From contig DURJ01000025.1 of assembly GCA_012837285.1 (NCBI GenBank), positions 1 through 53,264 on the forward strand: a stretch of DNA of 53,264 nucleotides, given 5' to 3'. Positions 36,340-46,489 of this stretch are shown here, in pieces. Position 1 is the stretch's first letter; each line of letters starts with the position of its first letter. A program made the position numbers and the translations under genes. The stretch comes from Bacillota bacterium (GTDB lineage Bacteria; Bacillota; DTU030; DUMP01). The notes below the pieces were generated by a model. The model searched no databases. It worked only from the letters and a program-made list of their open reading frames with translations, and was not told where the DNA came from.

Positions 36340-36391
36340 CTGGGCACTGGACGAACCAGTGCCCAGTCACCTCCAACTATAGTGCCCCGAG
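36340..36391 (-). other. Hairpin between TAXI binding protein and DUF1850 genes
   Basis: A perfect 11-base stem ctgggcactgg/ccagtgcccag with a five-base loop (36340-36366). A second, weaker pairing cccgag/ctcggg (36386-36391 with 36415-36420) lies next to the binding-protein stop. No T run follows, so this looks like an RNA-stability element that would favour the binding protein over the permease. Confidence 0.55.
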
Positions 36392-36423
36392 GGCAGCTAG
36401 AGTACCTGTGCCGGCTCGGGTTT

Positions 36424-37428
36424 TTACAGGATTCCCTCTTCCTTGAAGTACTTTTCCGCGCCTGGATGCAGCTCTACGGGCATACCATCCAGAGCTCCTT
36501 CTTTGGTGATCATTTTGCCCACTGCATGGGCCGTCACTAACCGATCCAGGTTACTGTAGATGGCTTTGGTGACGTCATAAGCCAGGTCTTCATCCATATC
36601 CTCCGTGACCACCAACATAGCCATTACAGCCACAGAGTCCACATCAGCATCCTGTTTTGGATAAGTTCCCGCCGGAATCACCACTTTGGTATAGAACGGG
36701 TACTGTTCAATCAGTTTGTCGGCAATGCTCTCTTCAACCTCCAGCAATACCACCTCGTGCTGAGCAGCGATATCCTGGATAGCAGCCGTGGGGAACCCAG
36801 CGGTTACAAACGCCACATCTACGTTGCCGTCTTTAAGGTTGCTGGCCGCTTCAGCAAAGGACAGGTATTGAACGGTAATATCATTGTAAGTGATCCCGTG
36901 AGCTGCCAGAATCTGGCGGGCATTAGCTTCCGTGCCGCTGCCAGCCGCTCCCACAGCCACGCGTTTACCTTTCACATCGGCAATACTCTTAATTCCGGTT
37001 CTGCCCAAAGTAACGATCTGAATGGTTTCCGGATAGATGGTAGAAATACCGTACAGTCCGCCTACCTTCTTGCCTTCGAACATCTCTTCGCCGTTAGCAG
37101 CATAATAGGTGATGTCGTTTTGAATAAAAGCCATCTCTACTTCGCCGTCTTTTAACATGTTGATATTGGCAACCGAAGCCCCCGTGCTCTGAGCACTGGC
37201 GTTAACACCTTCCACGTTCTTGTTCAGTATGTCGGCCACAGCACCACCCAACGGGAAATAAACTCCAGCCGTTCCACCGGTAGCAATGTTGACAAATTGC
37301 GTTTCGGCCGGTTCCTCTGGTTCTTTCTCGGCCTCTGGTTCTGGTTTGGGAGTACAACCTGCTACCAGAACCAGCACCAAAAACATTGCCAGCAGAATTA
37401 GGAACCCATTACGTCTGACTGTTAACAC
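36424..37428 (-). CDS. TAXI family TRAP transporter solute-binding lipoprotein
   Basis: 334 residues. The lipobox LVAGC puts the lipidated cysteine at residue 25, followed by a P/E-rich linker. The mature part begins FVNIATGGTAGVYFPLGGAVADILN, the TAXI signature (ATGGTAGVYFPLG), and contains VGAAGSGTEANARQILAAHGI and YNDITVQYLSFAEA. It captures the substrate outside the cell and delivers it to the fused permease encoded two genes later. The start is GTG at 37428 with GGGAGGGG five bases upstream. TAXI proteins for glutamate and other carboxylates are known, but substrate cannot be assigned. Confidence 0.94.
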   Translation of the reverse strand: MLTVRRNGFLILLAMFLVLVLVAGCTPKPEPEAEKEPEEPAETQFVNIATGGTAGVYFPLGGAVADILNKNVEGVNASAQSTGASVANINMLKDGEVEMAFIQNDITYYAANGEEMFEGKKVGGLYGISTIYPETIQIVTLGRTGIKSIADVKGKRVAVGAAGSGTEANARQILAAHGITYNDITVQYLSFAEAASNLKDGNVDVAFVTAGFPTAAIQDIAAQHEVVLLEVEESIADKLIEQYPFYTKVVIPAGTYPKQDADVDSVAVMAMLVVTEDMDEDLAYDVTKAIYSNLDRLVTAHAVGKMITKEGALDGMPVELHPGAEKYFKEEGIL

Positions 37429-37540
37429 TTGAACCCCTCCCTATGAGTATTCAATGCTTTGCATTAATTCTACCTGTATAACCCAAACTCCTTCTTTTTT
37501 GTAACCAGTTTGTAATAAAAAATCTGTACTCAATGTATAA

Positions 37541-37575
37541 ACACCGGAGCCGGCCTTATTCAGGTCGCTCCGGTG
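37541..37575 (-). terminator. Terminator-like hairpin after the M23 peptidase gene
   Basis: A nine-base stem caccggagc/gctccggtg (37542-37550 and 37567-37575) directly after the stop. It is followed leftwards by TTTATAC, a modest U tract. Confidence 0.65.
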
Positions 37576-37580
37576 CTGTG

Positions 37581-38747
37581 CTATAACCAGCCCAACGGAT
37601 CTTCCGGTGTGCCGTTGACCCTTACTTCAAAGTGTAAATGCGGCCCGGTGGAAACACCGGTACTGCCTGCTTTGGCAATAGCTTGTCCCCGCTGCACTTT
37701 TTGACCCACCTTTACCAGTAAAGCTGAGTTATGTCCGTACAGGGTAGACGTGCCGCCGCCGTGATCGATAATTACTGCCTTGCCATAGCCACCGTACGAA
37801 CCGGACATAATAACCGTGCCATCGGCCGCCGCTACCACTGTCTGACCGTATGATGCAGCAATGTCCAGTCCGCTGTGAAGTCTTCTCGTTCCAAAAACCG
37901 GATGGGTCCTGTAGCCAAAGTAAGAAGTGATGGATCCCGCTGTGGGCCAGGCCATGGCCCCTTTTCCCCGCACGACGGTGGCCGGATCATCAGGCGACTG
38001 CAAGCGGCGGATAGCCAGTTCCAGTTCTCGCGATGTTCGTTCCAGTTCGTTTAGTGCTTGCTCATAAGCCTTCTTCTCATTAGTGATCTGCGCCAACAAT
38101 TCTCCTCGGGCCCTACTTCTGGATTCGATAGTCTGCTTCTTGGTTCGAACCGAACCCTGAAGGCTGAGCAGCTCTGTCCGTTTTTTCTCCAGAGCTTGCT
38201 TCTGAACTTCAATTTCCGCTTGTTTCTTTTTAATACTTTCCATGAGCACAACATCTTGGGCCACGATTTCTTTTAGTAAATCAAACCGGTTTAATAGATC
38301 GCTGAAGTCCCCAGAAGAGAGCAGGACTTCTATGTAGCTCACCGATCCATTTTCCTGCATGGCCCGCAGGCGTTCGCCCAGGATGTCAATTTGTTCGGCC
38401 AGTTCGGCTTCAGTTTTCTTCAACTCCGCCTCAGTCTGACGCAGATTATGTTCAGTAGTTTGCATTTTTTGGTTCAGAACGGCCAGCTCATGTTCTGCTT
38501 CTTCTAACTGCCTCTCCAGCGTATTAAGCTCCGCCGTTAGGTTCCGTTCTTGTTTCTTGGCCTGCTGTAGTTGCTGCGAGGTAGCTGCTTTCTTTTCTTC
38601 AACCTGACGCAATTCCCGCTGCTTCTCATCCAGAGGATTAGCTTGGCCCCAGGCCGGAACCGCGGCTGTCCATAGAGCCACCAGGCAAAGTACCATGGCC
38701 ATGGATGCCAGCCAACAGCGTCCCCTTCTCCGATCTTGCTTACGCAT
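37581..38747 (-). CDS. Coiled-coil M23 metallopeptidase (EnvC/PcsB-like murein hydrolase or activator)
   Basis: A 388-residue exported protein with a signal peptide ending near PAWGQA (about residue 34). A long coiled coil (about residues 40-250) is rich in K, E, Q and L. The C-terminal LytM/M23 domain shows zinc-binding residues in GYRTHPVFGTRRLHSGLDIA (H and D) and in GPHLHFEVRVNG (HLH), so the site looks intact. It lies directly downstream of ftsE-ftsX on the same strand. In several bacteria FtsEX controls just such coiled-coil hydrolases at the division site; here the order suggests the same. The start at 38747 has GGGGAGG upstream. Confidence 0.92.
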   Translation of the reverse strand: MRKQDRRRGRCWLASMAMVLCLVALWTAAVPAWGQANPLDEKQRELRQVEEKKAATSQQLQQAKKQERNLTAELNTLERQLEEAEHELAVLNQKMQTTEHNLRQTEAELKKTEAELAEQIDILGERLRAMQENGSVSYIEVLLSSGDFSDLLNRFDLLKEIVAQDVVLMESIKKKQAEIEVQKQALEKKRTELLSLQGSVRTKKQTIESRSRARGELLAQITNEKKAYEQALNELERTSRELELAIRRLQSPDDPATVVRGKGAMAWPTAGSITSYFGYRTHPVFGTRRLHSGLDIAASYGQTVVAAADGTVIMSGSYGGYGKAVIIDHGGGTSTLYGHNSALLVKVGQKVQRGQAIAKAGSTGVSTGPHLHFEVRVNGTPEDPLGWL

Positions 38748-38771
38748 AGTTATTCCTCCCCGTGCTCATGT

Positions 38772-39665
38772 TCAGACCCGCAAGAACCGGCGCATGGAAA
38801 TGGCACTGCCCAAAGTCCCCACTAGAATACCGATCCCAACCAACAGCAGCTGCAACCGACCCAGTATGCTATCAGGGTGCAGCAAGGGAATAAACGGCAG
38901 TGTCTGGTAAACACCGGCGGCCAACCAATGGTAAAAGCGAACCACCAATATTAGCGCCGGAACACTGCCCAGCAGGCCCAAACATAGACCTTCGAGAACA
39001 AAGGGCCAACGAATAAACCAATCGGTAGCTCCCACCAGTTTCATGATGCTAATCTCCCGGCGCCGGGCAAAAACCGTCAACCGTATCGTGTTGGAAATAA
39101 GAAAGATTGTTGCCCCCACTAACAGCAGCACCACTGCCAAACCGGCCAAGCGGATGGCTTTAGTCAGTGCAAACAAGCGTTCAATAATTTCTTCCTTAAA
39201 ACTGACTTTGGCCACGCCGGGTAGCCCTTTCAGTTCTTCCACCACCGGCTTTACATTGGTGGGTGTTAGGGTACGTACCTCCAGGGCATTGCGCAGAGGA
39301 TTGTTCTTTTCCACCGAAGCCAACAGATCCTTGCGCTCACCGAACTGCTCCTTGAGCCGCTCCAAAGCCTCTTCTTTGCTGATGAATTTGACCTCCCGTA
39401 CACCAGTCAGCCCCTGGACTCGGGCTGTGATAGCTGTAATTTCTTCCGCCTCGAGCTCATCTTCTAAGTAAGCACTGACTTCCACCTGGTTTTCCAGTGT
39501 CAAAGCTATGTGGTTAAGATTAACCGCTCCCAGCAGAAACAGGCCCAGAATCAAGAGCGACAACGCCACCGTACTTATTGAGGCCAAAGTCATAAACCGG
39601 TTACGCACCAAGCTGCGGCCGGCTTCGCGCAGGTAAAACTCCCAGGTGCTAAATCTCACCGCCAT
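38772..39665 (-). CDS. ftsX: Cell division ABC transporter permease FtsX
   Basis: 297 residues with four membrane segments: one near residues 25-48, then a large extracellular domain (VEVSAYLEDELEAEEI to VSFKEEIIERLF), and three at the C-terminus (LAGLAVVLLLVGATIFLIS and others) with the family motif RRREISIMKLVGATDWFIRWPF in part (REISIMKLVGAT). The ATG at 39665 overlaps ftsE by 17 bases and has AAAAGGGGG before it; the frame further upstream to 39695 is ftsE shadow. FtsX passes the ATPase state of FtsE to a cell wall hydrolase outside. Confidence 0.95.
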   Translation of the reverse strand: MAVRFSTWEFYLREAGRSLVRNRFMTLASISTVALSLLILGLFLLGAVNLNHIALTLENQVEVSAYLEDELEAEEITAITARVQGLTGVREVKFISKEEALERLKEQFGERKDLLASVEKNNPLRNALEVRTLTPTNVKPVVEELKGLPGVAKVSFKEEIIERLFALTKAIRLAGLAVVLLLVGATIFLISNTIRLTVFARRREISIMKLVGATDWFIRWPFVLEGLCLGLLGSVPALILVVRFYHWLAAGVYQTLPFIPLLHPDSILGRLQLLLVGIGILVGTLGSAISMRRFLRV

Positions 39666-40335
39666 AGGCCCCCTTTTCCTCGTCCCGCACCACACGCCCT
39701 CGTTCTAGCTCCACTACCCGGCGCCGGACGCGATCTACTATCTCGTGGGCATGGGTGGCCACCACCACGGTAGTGCCGCGTTGGTTAATCTCCAGCAGCA
39801 ACTTAACTATTTCCCACGAAGTCTCCGGATCCAAGTTCCCAGTTGGTTCATCGGCCAACAAAATAGGCGGATTATTCACTAAGGCTCGGGCTAACGCCAC
39901 CCGCTGCTGCTCTCCCCCTGACAGTTCTGCCGGTTTGGCTCGTGACTTGTGCGCCAGTCCTACCAAATGCAACACCTGCGGTACCCGCCGGTAGATTTCG
40001 CGGCGCGGCACTTCCACTACTCGCAGAGCAAAAGCGACGTTTTCAGACACAGTTCTTTCCGGTAGCAGGCGAAAATCTTGAAAGACCATCCCGATGCGGC
40101 GACGGAAAAACGGTACCTCCCTGGGACGTAACCGCCCGGTTTCCACTCCGTCTACTACAATTCGTCCTTCGGTAGGAAGCTCTTCGCGCAACAGCAAGCG
40201 GACAAAAGTGCTCTTGCCGGCGCCACTGGGCCCCACCAGAAATATAAACTCACCCTTGTTTATCTTCAACGTCACCTTATCAAGAGCGTACGTATCGCGA
40301 TTATAAATCTTGGTGACCCGGTCAAACTCGATCAC
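39649..40335 (-). CDS. ftsE: Cell division ATP-binding protein FtsE
   Basis: 228 residues with Walker [10 protein letters not shown] (residues 35-43), Q-loop [10 protein letters not shown], signature [16 protein letters not shown], Walker [17 protein letters not shown] and switch histidine [11 protein letters not shown]. It begins [20 protein letters not shown], the typical FtsE start. The initiation codon is GTG at 40335. It overlaps ftsX by 17 bases and forms with it and the M23 peptidase gene an ftsE-ftsX-hydrolase unit. Confidence 0.96.
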   Translation of the reverse strand: MIEFDRVTKIYNRDTYALDKVTLKINKGEFIFLVGPSGAGKSTFVRLLLREELPTEGRIVVDGVETGRLRPREVPFFRRRIGMVFQDFRLLPERTVSENVAFALRVVEVPRREIYRRVPQVLHLVGLAHKSRAKPAELSGGEQQRVALARALVNNPPILLADEPTGNLDPETSWEIVKLLLEINQRGTTVVVATHAHEIVDRVRRRVVELERGRVVRDEEKGAYGGEI

Positions 40336-40456
40336 CTGTTGTCACACTCCCTATTTCGACTGCTTTTATGTCTTGTTCTTCTCTTTCGCCAGATGATGTA
40401 AGTTCTTCGACAGGGGTAGATAAAAATCCTTTTTTCACTTGCTTTCCTTCTCAGGC

Positions 40457-40486
40457 AAAATAAGGAACCGGCAATCTACCGGTTCC
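40457..40486 (-). terminator. Rho-independent terminator after the DUF523 gene
   Basis: A stem ggaaccgg/ccggttcc (40464-40471 and 40479-40486), followed leftwards by TTATTTT. It closes the transketolase-DUF523 unit. Confidence 0.8.
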
Positions 40487-40508
40487 AACCCAAACAGTTG
40501 TGGTTATC

Positions 40509-40955
40509 TTATGCTTTCTTTACCTCTATGCCAGTAGCTGTCAAGGCAGCGGCCAAAACCCCCTGCCCCTGGCGTAGACGGCGCTTAAAGCTGCCGTCGT
40601 AAATTAGGTACACCCCGCAAGCCGGGCTCTTCTCTTTTAAGATGGCCTGCCGAACACCTAAGCTCTGGGCCAAAGCCACTCCTGCTTGGGCTCCGCAGAC
40701 ATAAGCTTCAGTTACATCCTGGCCGTGCGAATTAACTACTCGGGCTTTACCCTCCAGCACGTCTTCGCCGCTGCCGCCTTGAATCTCCGCCGGCCAGCGT
40801 GGCACCGCCAGGCCGCCGGCAACCTCGGGGCAAAAGGGCACCGCCCGTCCCTCTTTTACCATAGCTTCTATGTCTGGACACCCACTGGCGGCCCCATCGT
40901 AGCGACACCGCCTCCCGCTCAGACAGGCGCTTACTAAGACCGGTGCCGCTTTCAT
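40509..40955 (-). CDS. DUF523 family protein
   Basis: 148 residues with the conserved DUF523 cysteines and motifs: VSACLSGRRCRYDG at the start, PFCPEVAGGLAVPRWPAEI, GQDVTEAYVCGA, AILKEKSPACGVYLIYDGSF and GQGVLAAALTATGIEV. The four or more conserved cysteines suggest metal or Fe-S binding; a desulfidase or tRNA thiolation-related role has been discussed for relatives, without certainty. The ATG overlaps the stop of the transketolase C-terminal subunit (ATGA), so translation is coupled. Confidence 0.9.
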   Translation of the reverse strand: MKAAPVLVSACLSGRRCRYDGAASGCPDIEAMVKEGRAVPFCPEVAGGLAVPRWPAEIQGGSGEDVLEGKARVVNSHGQDVTEAYVCGAQAGVALAQSLGVRQAILKEKSPACGVYLIYDGSFKRRLRQGQGVLAAALTATGIEVKKA

Positions 40956-41896
40956 ATCCTTTTCCGGGCCAAAACCCGTTCCGCCGCCGCGCCCACGTCC
41001 TTGGCCGTCAAGCCATAGAGCTCCAACAGCTCAGTCGGCTTGCCCGACTGACCAAACACATCTTTAACCCCAACCCGTTCCAGCGGAACCGGACAGTGTT
41101 CGGCCAAAACTTCGGCCACAGCGCTTCCCAACCCGCCGATAATACTATGTTCCTCGCAGGTCACCACGGCTCCGGTTTGCGCCGCCGCCTGAGCCACCTG
41201 CTGCACATTCAAGGGCTTAACAGTGGCCACATTAACCACTTGGGCGCTAATACCCTTTCGAGCCAAATACTCCGCTGCTTCCAAGGCCACCGCTACCATA
41301 AAGCCGCAAGCAAAAACAGTCAGATCACAGCCGGAACGCAAAGTCGCAATCTCCCCTAGCTTAAACTCATAGTCACCGTCACAGACCACTGGCACACCTG
41401 CCCGTCCCAAGCGAACATAGACCGGTCCCTGATGCCGCGCTGCCGCTCGAATCACCTGCTTCGTCTCCGGAGCGTCTGCCGGTACCAACACTGTCATCCC
41501 CGGTAAAGCTCGCATTAAGGCCAAATCTTCCAGAGTTTGGTGGGAAGCCCCGTCTTCACCCACGGTAATGCCGGCATGAGTGGCACAAATCTTGACATTG
41601 AGCTCTGGATAAGCGATGGAATTGCGCACCTGGTCAAAAGCCCGACCAGTGGCAAACACAGCAAAAGTGCTGGCAAAAGGAATCTTCCCAGCCGCTGCTA
41701 AACCGGCTGCAGTTCCCATAAGATTCGCCTCGGCAATACCCATGTTGAAAAACCGCTCCGGAAACAGCTTGGCAAAGCCAGCCGTTTTCGTAGATTGGGA
41801 TAGATCCGCGTCCAGCACCACTAACTCCTTCAGCTCCCGACCCAGCTCTATCAGGGCCTGGCCGTAGGCGTCCCGGGTAGCAATTCTTTCGGTCAC
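40952..41896 (-). CDS. Transketolase, C-terminal subunit
   Basis: 314 residues comprising the pyrimidine-binding and C-terminal domains of a split transketolase. Visible parts are TRDAYGQALIELGRE, the catalytic glutamate region FFNMGIAEANLMGTAAGLA, FATGRAFDQVRNSIAY, and a typical Transketolase_C domain starting VVTCEEHSIIGGLGSAVAEVL. With the N-terminal subunit it moves two-carbon units in the non-oxidative pentose phosphate pathway; a DXS-like role is less likely. The start is a GTG at 41896 with GGAGGG upstream, 13 bases after the N-subunit stop. Confidence 0.92.
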   Translation of the reverse strand: MTERIATRDAYGQALIELGRELKELVVLDADLSQSTKTAGFAKLFPERFFNMGIAEANLMGTAAGLAAAGKIPFASTFAVFATGRAFDQVRNSIAYPELNVKICATHAGITVGEDGASHQTLEDLALMRALPGMTVLVPADAPETKQVIRAAARHQGPVYVRLGRAGVPVVCDGDYEFKLGEIATLRSGCDLTVFACGFMVAVALEAAEYLARKGISAQVVNVATVKPLNVQQVAQAAAQTGAVVTCEEHSIIGGLGSAVAEVLAEHCPVPLERVGVKDVFGQSGKPTELLELYGLTAKDVGAAAERVLARKRI

Positions 41897-41909
41897 GTCC
41901 CGACCCTCC

Positions 41910-42734
41910 TTACACCAACTCAGCTAAGGCGATTTTGGCTTGCTCATCAGTCGGCGCCTTGCCGTGCCAGCCAGCCTCATTTTCCATAAAGGACACGCCT
42001 TTGCCTTTAATTGTATGACAAATAATCATGCTGGGGCGCCCAGTGGAAAGCTGGGCCGCTTCGGTAGCAGCAATAATCTCCGTTAAGGAATGTCCGTCCA
42101 CAGTGAATACCTGCCAGCCAAAAGCCTTCCACTTGTCCGGAAATGGCTCCGGGTTTAGCACCGACCTAATCGGGCCGTCGATCTGCAACTGGTTATAATC
42201 CAAGTAGGCAATGAGATTGTCCAGCTTGTAATGGGCTGCCGCCATGGCCGCCTCCCATATTTGGCCTTCCTGGCACTCGCCGTCACCCAGCAGCGCATAC
42301 ACCCGCCAACCGGCCTTATCCAGCTGTCCGGCCAGCGCCATGCCACAGGCGCATGATAAGCCTTGGCCTAAAGACCCGGTGGACATTTCCACCCCCGGGA
42401 CTTTTTTCATGTCCGGGTGCCCTTGAAGCGGGCTGCCCAGCTGACGGAGTGAAATCAAGTCAGCCACTGGGAAAAAACCCCGCTCAGCCAAGGTTGCATA
42501 CAGCGCCGGTGCGGCATGTCCCTTAGACAGCACAAACCGGTCCCGCTCCGGCCAGTCGGGTCTGCCCGCGTCCAGTTGCATAAAATAAAAATACAACACC
42601 GTCAGAATTTCCACCGCCGATAACGATCCTCCGGGGTGCCCTGACTTGGCAGCCTGAGTCATTCTGATGATGTGTTGCCTAATAAGCCGAGCCTTTTCCT
42701 CCAGGTGCTGCTCCAATTCAGGATCCAGTGCCAT
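41910..42734 (-). CDS. Transketolase, N-terminal subunit
   Basis: 274 residues holding the thiamine diphosphate-binding domain. Motifs are SGHPGGSLSAVEILTVLYF, FVLSKGHAAPALYATLAERG, GVEMSTGSLGQGLSCACGMAL and the ThDP motif LLGDGECQEGQIWEAAMAAAHYKLDNLIAYLDYNQ (key residues GDGE...N). Split transketolases are common in archaea and anaerobic Bacillota. The C-terminal subunit gene follows immediately on the same strand. Confidence 0.93.
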   Translation of the reverse strand: MALDPELEQHLEEKARLIRQHIIRMTQAAKSGHPGGSLSAVEILTVLYFYFMQLDAGRPDWPERDRFVLSKGHAAPALYATLAERGFFPVADLISLRQLGSPLQGHPDMKKVPGVEMSTGSLGQGLSCACGMALAGQLDKAGWRVYALLGDGECQEGQIWEAAMAAAHYKLDNLIAYLDYNQLQIDGPIRSVLNPEPFPDKWKAFGWQVFTVDGHSLTEIIAATEAAQLSTGRPSMIICHTIKGKGVSFMENEAGWHGKAPTDEQAKIALAELV

Positions 42735-42763
42735 TTCCCTGCCTCCAGTTCATTATGTATTCC

Positions 42764-43501
42764 TTATTCTGTCCCTGGGCGTCTCGCCTTCAATACCATC
42801 CCCGCAAAGCGCGGCAACTGCCAGGCCCGCTTCAGCCGGCGTGGGTCGGTTACAATCCGATACAGCCATTCCAGACCCAACCGTTGCCACAACAGCGGCG
42901 CCCGCTTAACCTGTCCAGCCATAACATCCAAACTTCCGCCCACCCCCAGGGCCACCTTTACCGGGAGCCGGTTAACATAACGGGTAAGCCACAGCTCTTG
43001 TTTCGGCGCCCCTAAAGCCAACACTAGGATATCCGGCTGCAAAGCTTGAAGCTGAACTAGAATCTGTTCTTCTTCCCCGGGGTCGAAATAGCCATGGTGA
43101 GTCCCGACCACCAGCAAATTGTCATAACGGGCCTGCACACGCTGCGCCGCCTCGGCCGCCACCCCCGGACGGCCTCCGAAAAAGTAGACTGTATAACCCT
43201 CAGCCGCTGCCAGGGCCAGGAGGCGCTCCAGCAGGTCGATACCTGGTACCCGCTCCTTAAGCGGAGTACCTAGCTGCCGTGCCGCCCAAACAACTCCGAT
43301 CCCGTCCGGCACCGTAAGGTCGGCCGCTGTTAAGGCAGCCTTGAGTTCCGGATTATCCTGAGCCAAAGCAATAATCTCGGCATTAGGAGTAAAGACTAAC
43401 CGGGTTTTGTCCTCTCTCAGCCAGACAGACAACTGGGCTAGGGCCTGGTCGGCAGTAACGGAACTTAAGGGTACACCTAGAATCCAAACTCTATCATCCA
43501 C
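42764..43501 (-). CDS. WecB/TagA/CpsF family glycosyltransferase
   Basis: About 245 residues of the GT26 family, which transfers N-acetylmannosamine-type sugars to lipid-linked precursors of teichoic acid or related polymers. Conserved parts: FTPNAEIIALAQDNPELKAAL, LTVPDGIGVVWAAR, RVPGIDLLERLL, YTVYFFGGRPGVAAEAA, LVLALGAPKQELWL and ALGVGGSLDVMAGQVKRAP. I place the start at the GTG at 43501, with GGAG nine bases upstream; the frame to 43528 is csaB shadow. It follows csaB within a cell-surface polysaccharide cluster. Confidence 0.93.
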   Translation of the reverse strand: MDDRVWILGVPLSSVTADQALAQLSVWLREDKTRLVFTPNAEIIALAQDNPELKAALTAADLTVPDGIGVVWAARQLGTPLKERVPGIDLLERLLALAAAEGYTVYFFGGRPGVAAEAAQRVQARYDNLLVVGTHHGYFDPGEEEQILVQLQALQPDILVLALGAPKQELWLTRYVNRLPVKVALGVGGSLDVMAGQVKRAPLLWQRLGLEWLYRIVTDPRRLKRAWQLPRFAGMVLKARRPGTE

Positions 43502-43502
43502 C

Positions 43503-44600
43503 CTAATTTTCTCCTTTAAGCAGAGCAACAGCCAGCTCGGCGTTGCGCCAGGCCAGTTCAGCTAACTGTTTGGCGGCTACTTCTAAATCTGTCTTGGCTT
43601 GCCGCCGCTTGAGCCACAGATTGGCCAGCTGCTCAGCCACATGATCTCCATCCAGGCATTCCACCGGTCCGCCCACCGGCTGCCCGACAATATCCAAGAA
43701 GCTGGCCACCTTAGGATCATAGACAATACCCACATGGGGCACAGCCTGCAAAGCGGCAAAGACCAAAGCATGTAAGCGGATCCCCAGCACTATATCCATC
43801 GCCCCGTACAAAGCCATGGTGGTGGGAACAGCGGTGCGTTCAGTAATAATTGTGGCCGGCTGCTCCATAAAGGAGGCCACTTGTTCTGACGCCGTTACGT
43901 CCCCTGGGTGCTGTAGCGGCAAGAAAACCACTTCGGCCTTATGAGCCGCGGCAAACTTATCAATGGCCGACGACATCACTTCCTTGAACTCTTGCCGGTC
44001 CTGCCACTCCCGTACCGACACCCCGATACGGGGCCGGTCTGAGCCTACCCCGCCGCGCCGTAGCACTTCCTCGGCCGCCTCTCTTGAGGCCGGCTCCAGT
44101 GTAAAGACAGCATCAGCAGTGAGCAGCAGTGGCGGCCGGGTCACCCCTAATTCTTGCAGGATTCTCTTGGACCCTTCATCGCGCACCGTGATCAAATCGA
44201 CCCAATTTCCCAGCCAACGTACCAACAGCCGGTTAAACGGGTTTCTGATCGGCCCAACCCCGTTACCATAGAGCATCACTTTCTTACCTAACAGTTTGGC
44301 TAGTGCCACCACACCCAGATAATAGGGGATCGAACGGTTGCTGGTAATATCTTGCAGCAGGCTCCCGCCACCGCTGATCAACAGATCAGCCGACCGCAAA
44401 GCCCGGCTCACCGCCCACAAATTACCTCTGGGCTCGGCTTCCACGTTATAAGTGGCCGCCGTCTCGTGCGGGTTTCCCGATAACACCGCAATCTCCACTT
44501 GGGGGATAAGCTGCCTTAATGCCGCCACCTCAGCCGCCAAAATGGCTTCATCACCTGCATTGCCAAAGCCAAAGTAACCGGAGAGCACCACTTTAGGCAT
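43503..44600 (-). CDS. csaB: Polysaccharide pyruvyl transferase CsaB
   Basis: 365 residues. It begins [22 protein letters not shown], the standard CsaB start, and has [42 protein letters not shown]-like IGVSVREWQ and [11 protein letters not shown]. CsaB adds pyruvate ketals to the secondary cell wall polymer, the ligand by which S-layer homology domain proteins hold on to the wall. It thus predicts SLH-anchored surface proteins in this organism. The ATG overlaps the end of the DUF5693 gene by eight bases, with AGGAGGGG upstream. Confidence 0.94.
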   Translation of the reverse strand: MPKVVLSGYFGFGNAGDEAILAAEVAALRQLIPQVEIAVLSGNPHETAATYNVEAEPRGNLWAVSRALRSADLLISGGGSLLQDITSNRSIPYYLGVVALAKLLGKKVMLYGNGVGPIRNPFNRLLVRWLGNWVDLITVRDEGSKRILQELGVTRPPLLLTADAVFTLEPASREAAEEVLRRGGVGSDRPRIGVSVREWQDRQEFKEVMSSAIDKFAAAHKAEVVFLPLQHPGDVTASEQVASFMEQPATIITERTAVPTTMALYGAMDIVLGIRLHALVFAALQAVPHVGIVYDPKVASFLDIVGQPVGGPVECLDGDHVAEQLANLWLKRRQAKTDLEVAAKQLAELAWRNAELAVALLKGEN

Positions 44601-46473
44601 TACGCTTTCCCCTCCTTGCTACAAAATTACCGACCCCCAGCAGAAGGGCCCCCACCAGAGCCCCGCCGCCCAATCCCAACAGCGATCGTACCAGGGAAAT
44701 CGCAACCGGAGTATGGAGATGAACAAACGTATTTATCAGCGAAGCCTGCCCCACTGCTGCTAGAACCAACAGCTGCGGCCGGTAAAACTTATCCTCAGCC
44801 CAACCGGCAGCAGCCAACATCAGTGCCGGATGTCCCACTAGAAACTCTTTTGTCCGCGGCCGGGCAAAAAGAGCCGCCTCCAAAAAACTGCGGGCCTTAA
44901 GCTCCCAGGCCGGTATCGGGATAATAGAGGCGTTACCGCTGCGGTTAAACAACACCCACACCGCTACCCCCAGCAACCCTGTTACTAGCAGCTCCACTGG
45001 AGCAATCTGTTTCTCCTGCCACCAGCGGCGGCCCCGCCATTGTTCCCCATAGGCTACCGCCAGTACCAAAGCAAAGGTAATCAAGTAAGCCACTTTAATG
45101 CCGGAAAATACATGCAGCTTTAGCAGGAAGTCAATATCCCCCAATAAGCCTTGGACAACAACTCCACCCAGCAGAGTCAGTGCCGCTGAACCCATCAGGG
45201 CTGTCAGCCCCCGCATCACCGGTGCGGCTGTCTGGCGCTGGGCGGTGCTTAAAGCCTGAAACATGGCTCTGGCCGGCAAAAAACCGGCGATGGCCAAGGC
45301 CGCCCCTTTGCGCAACCACATCAGTATCAGCGGCGGCACCAATAGCGCCACCAAACCGGTACCGGCACCAACTAGCACCCAGAGCATCCACGGCCACCGC
45401 TGCCGGTAGACAAACAGGGCCGGCGTCAAACCTAACATGGCCGCCACAACTGCGCGGTTGGCCTGCCGGGGCGGAAACGACTGCAAAGTACCCAGCTTCA
45501 TGCCGGCGGCGGTTAGGGCTGCGGCCGTACGGCTCAGATGGGTCCGATTAGCATCCACCAGCGACTGACCTTTTTGGGCCGCCGGTACCTGCCACAGCAA
45601 ATGTAATACCACTAAGCGTACATTGCGATCTCGCACAGCCAGCAAATACTCCTGGTAGATAGTATGTACCGGCCGCTCGTAGACACGCACAGTTTTGTAA
45701 TCGCCGGCGGCTGCCACAGCGGCTGCCCCTAACGGCGGGTCAAATTCGGGCACCCCCTGGACAATATCCAGTTGAGCCAGCCTAGATCCTACTTCCGGCC
45801 CAGCCGCCGCCGGCAGCGGGCCCGGAATCAGGGCTGCCGGTTGCAGTTGGGCCACATCATTTAGATCCAGCTTTAGTTCTCCCAGCGTTTTCGCACCGTC
45901 CAGCCAAACCAACACCGGTTCAAAGCCCAAGGCTCGAACAGCAGCTACTTCGCTGGGTGAAATACCAATCCCCACTGGAGTCAATTGATCCCGGTGCACC
46001 GACACAGCCAAGGCGTACGTATTATCCGCTGCCCAGGCCAAAGTGCGTACTTGATCCGGAAAACGCCGCTGTAGACGCTCCTTTAGCCGGTTAAACAACT
46101 CCTGGTTAGTCGTCAGCACATAAGTGTCCTGAAGCCGAAATTCCTCCTCCGCTGCGTCCTCTGAGCTCAGCATCTGAGTCAGTTGGTAGAGTTCCCAGCC
46201 GGTCAGAACTTGAATGCGCCCCGTTTGCTTCAGTCGGCCCAGGGTATCCTCACGCACAGTCATATACCCGGCTCCTTCCGGCTGCAGTTGCTGGACCAGC
46301 TCGGCGGTCGGAACCCCTGCGGCTTGAGCCACACCTTGGGCCTCCTGCCAATCCAGAGCCAACCCCACCTGATCATTATTGCTGATTAGAACATTATTCG
46401 GTATTACAATTGTCAGGGCCAGCACCGCCAGTACCAATAGAATTACCATCCAGTATGGGTGACCTGTGCGCAA
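44593..46473 (-). CDS. DUF5693 family multi-pass membrane protein
   Basis: About 626 residues. There is one hydrophobic segment at the N-terminus ([17 protein letters not shown]), then a large extracellular domain of about 370 residues ([29 protein letters not shown] onward), then about eight membrane segments. It matches the DUF5693 family that accompanies csaB in Clostridia; no activity is known. The frame runs on to 46800, but that part is low-quality shadow of the glycosyltransferase gene. The TTG at 46473 has GGGGAGG seven bases upstream and removes the overlap; the ATG at 46449 is the alternative. Confidence 0.85.
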   Translation of the reverse strand: MRTGHPYWMVILLVLAVLALTIVIPNNVLISNNDQVGLALDWQEAQGVAQAAGVPTAELVQQLQPEGAGYMTVREDTLGRLKQTGRIQVLTGWELYQLTQMLSSEDAAEEEFRLQDTYVLTTNQELFNRLKERLQRRFPDQVRTLAWAADNTYALAVSVHRDQLTPVGIGISPSEVAAVRALGFEPVLVWLDGAKTLGELKLDLNDVAQLQPAALIPGPLPAAAGPEVGSRLAQLDIVQGVPEFDPPLGAAAVAAAGDYKTVRVYERPVHTIYQEYLLAVRDRNVRLVVLHLLWQVPAAQKGQSLVDANRTHLSRTAAALTAAGMKLGTLQSFPPRQANRAVVAAMLGLTPALFVYRQRWPWMLWVLVGAGTGLVALLVPPLILMWLRKGAALAIAGFLPARAMFQALSTAQRQTAAPVMRGLTALMGSAALTLLGGVVVQGLLGDIDFLLKLHVFSGIKVAYLITFALVLAVAYGEQWRGRRWWQEKQIAPVELLVTGLLGVAVWVLFNRSGNASIIPIPAWELKARSFLEAALFARPRTKEFLVGHPALMLAAAGWAEDKFYRPQLLVLAAVGQASLINTFVHLHTPVAISLVRSLLGLGGGALVGALLLGVGNFVARRGKRNA

Positions 46474-46489
46474 AGGCCCAGCCTCCCCT

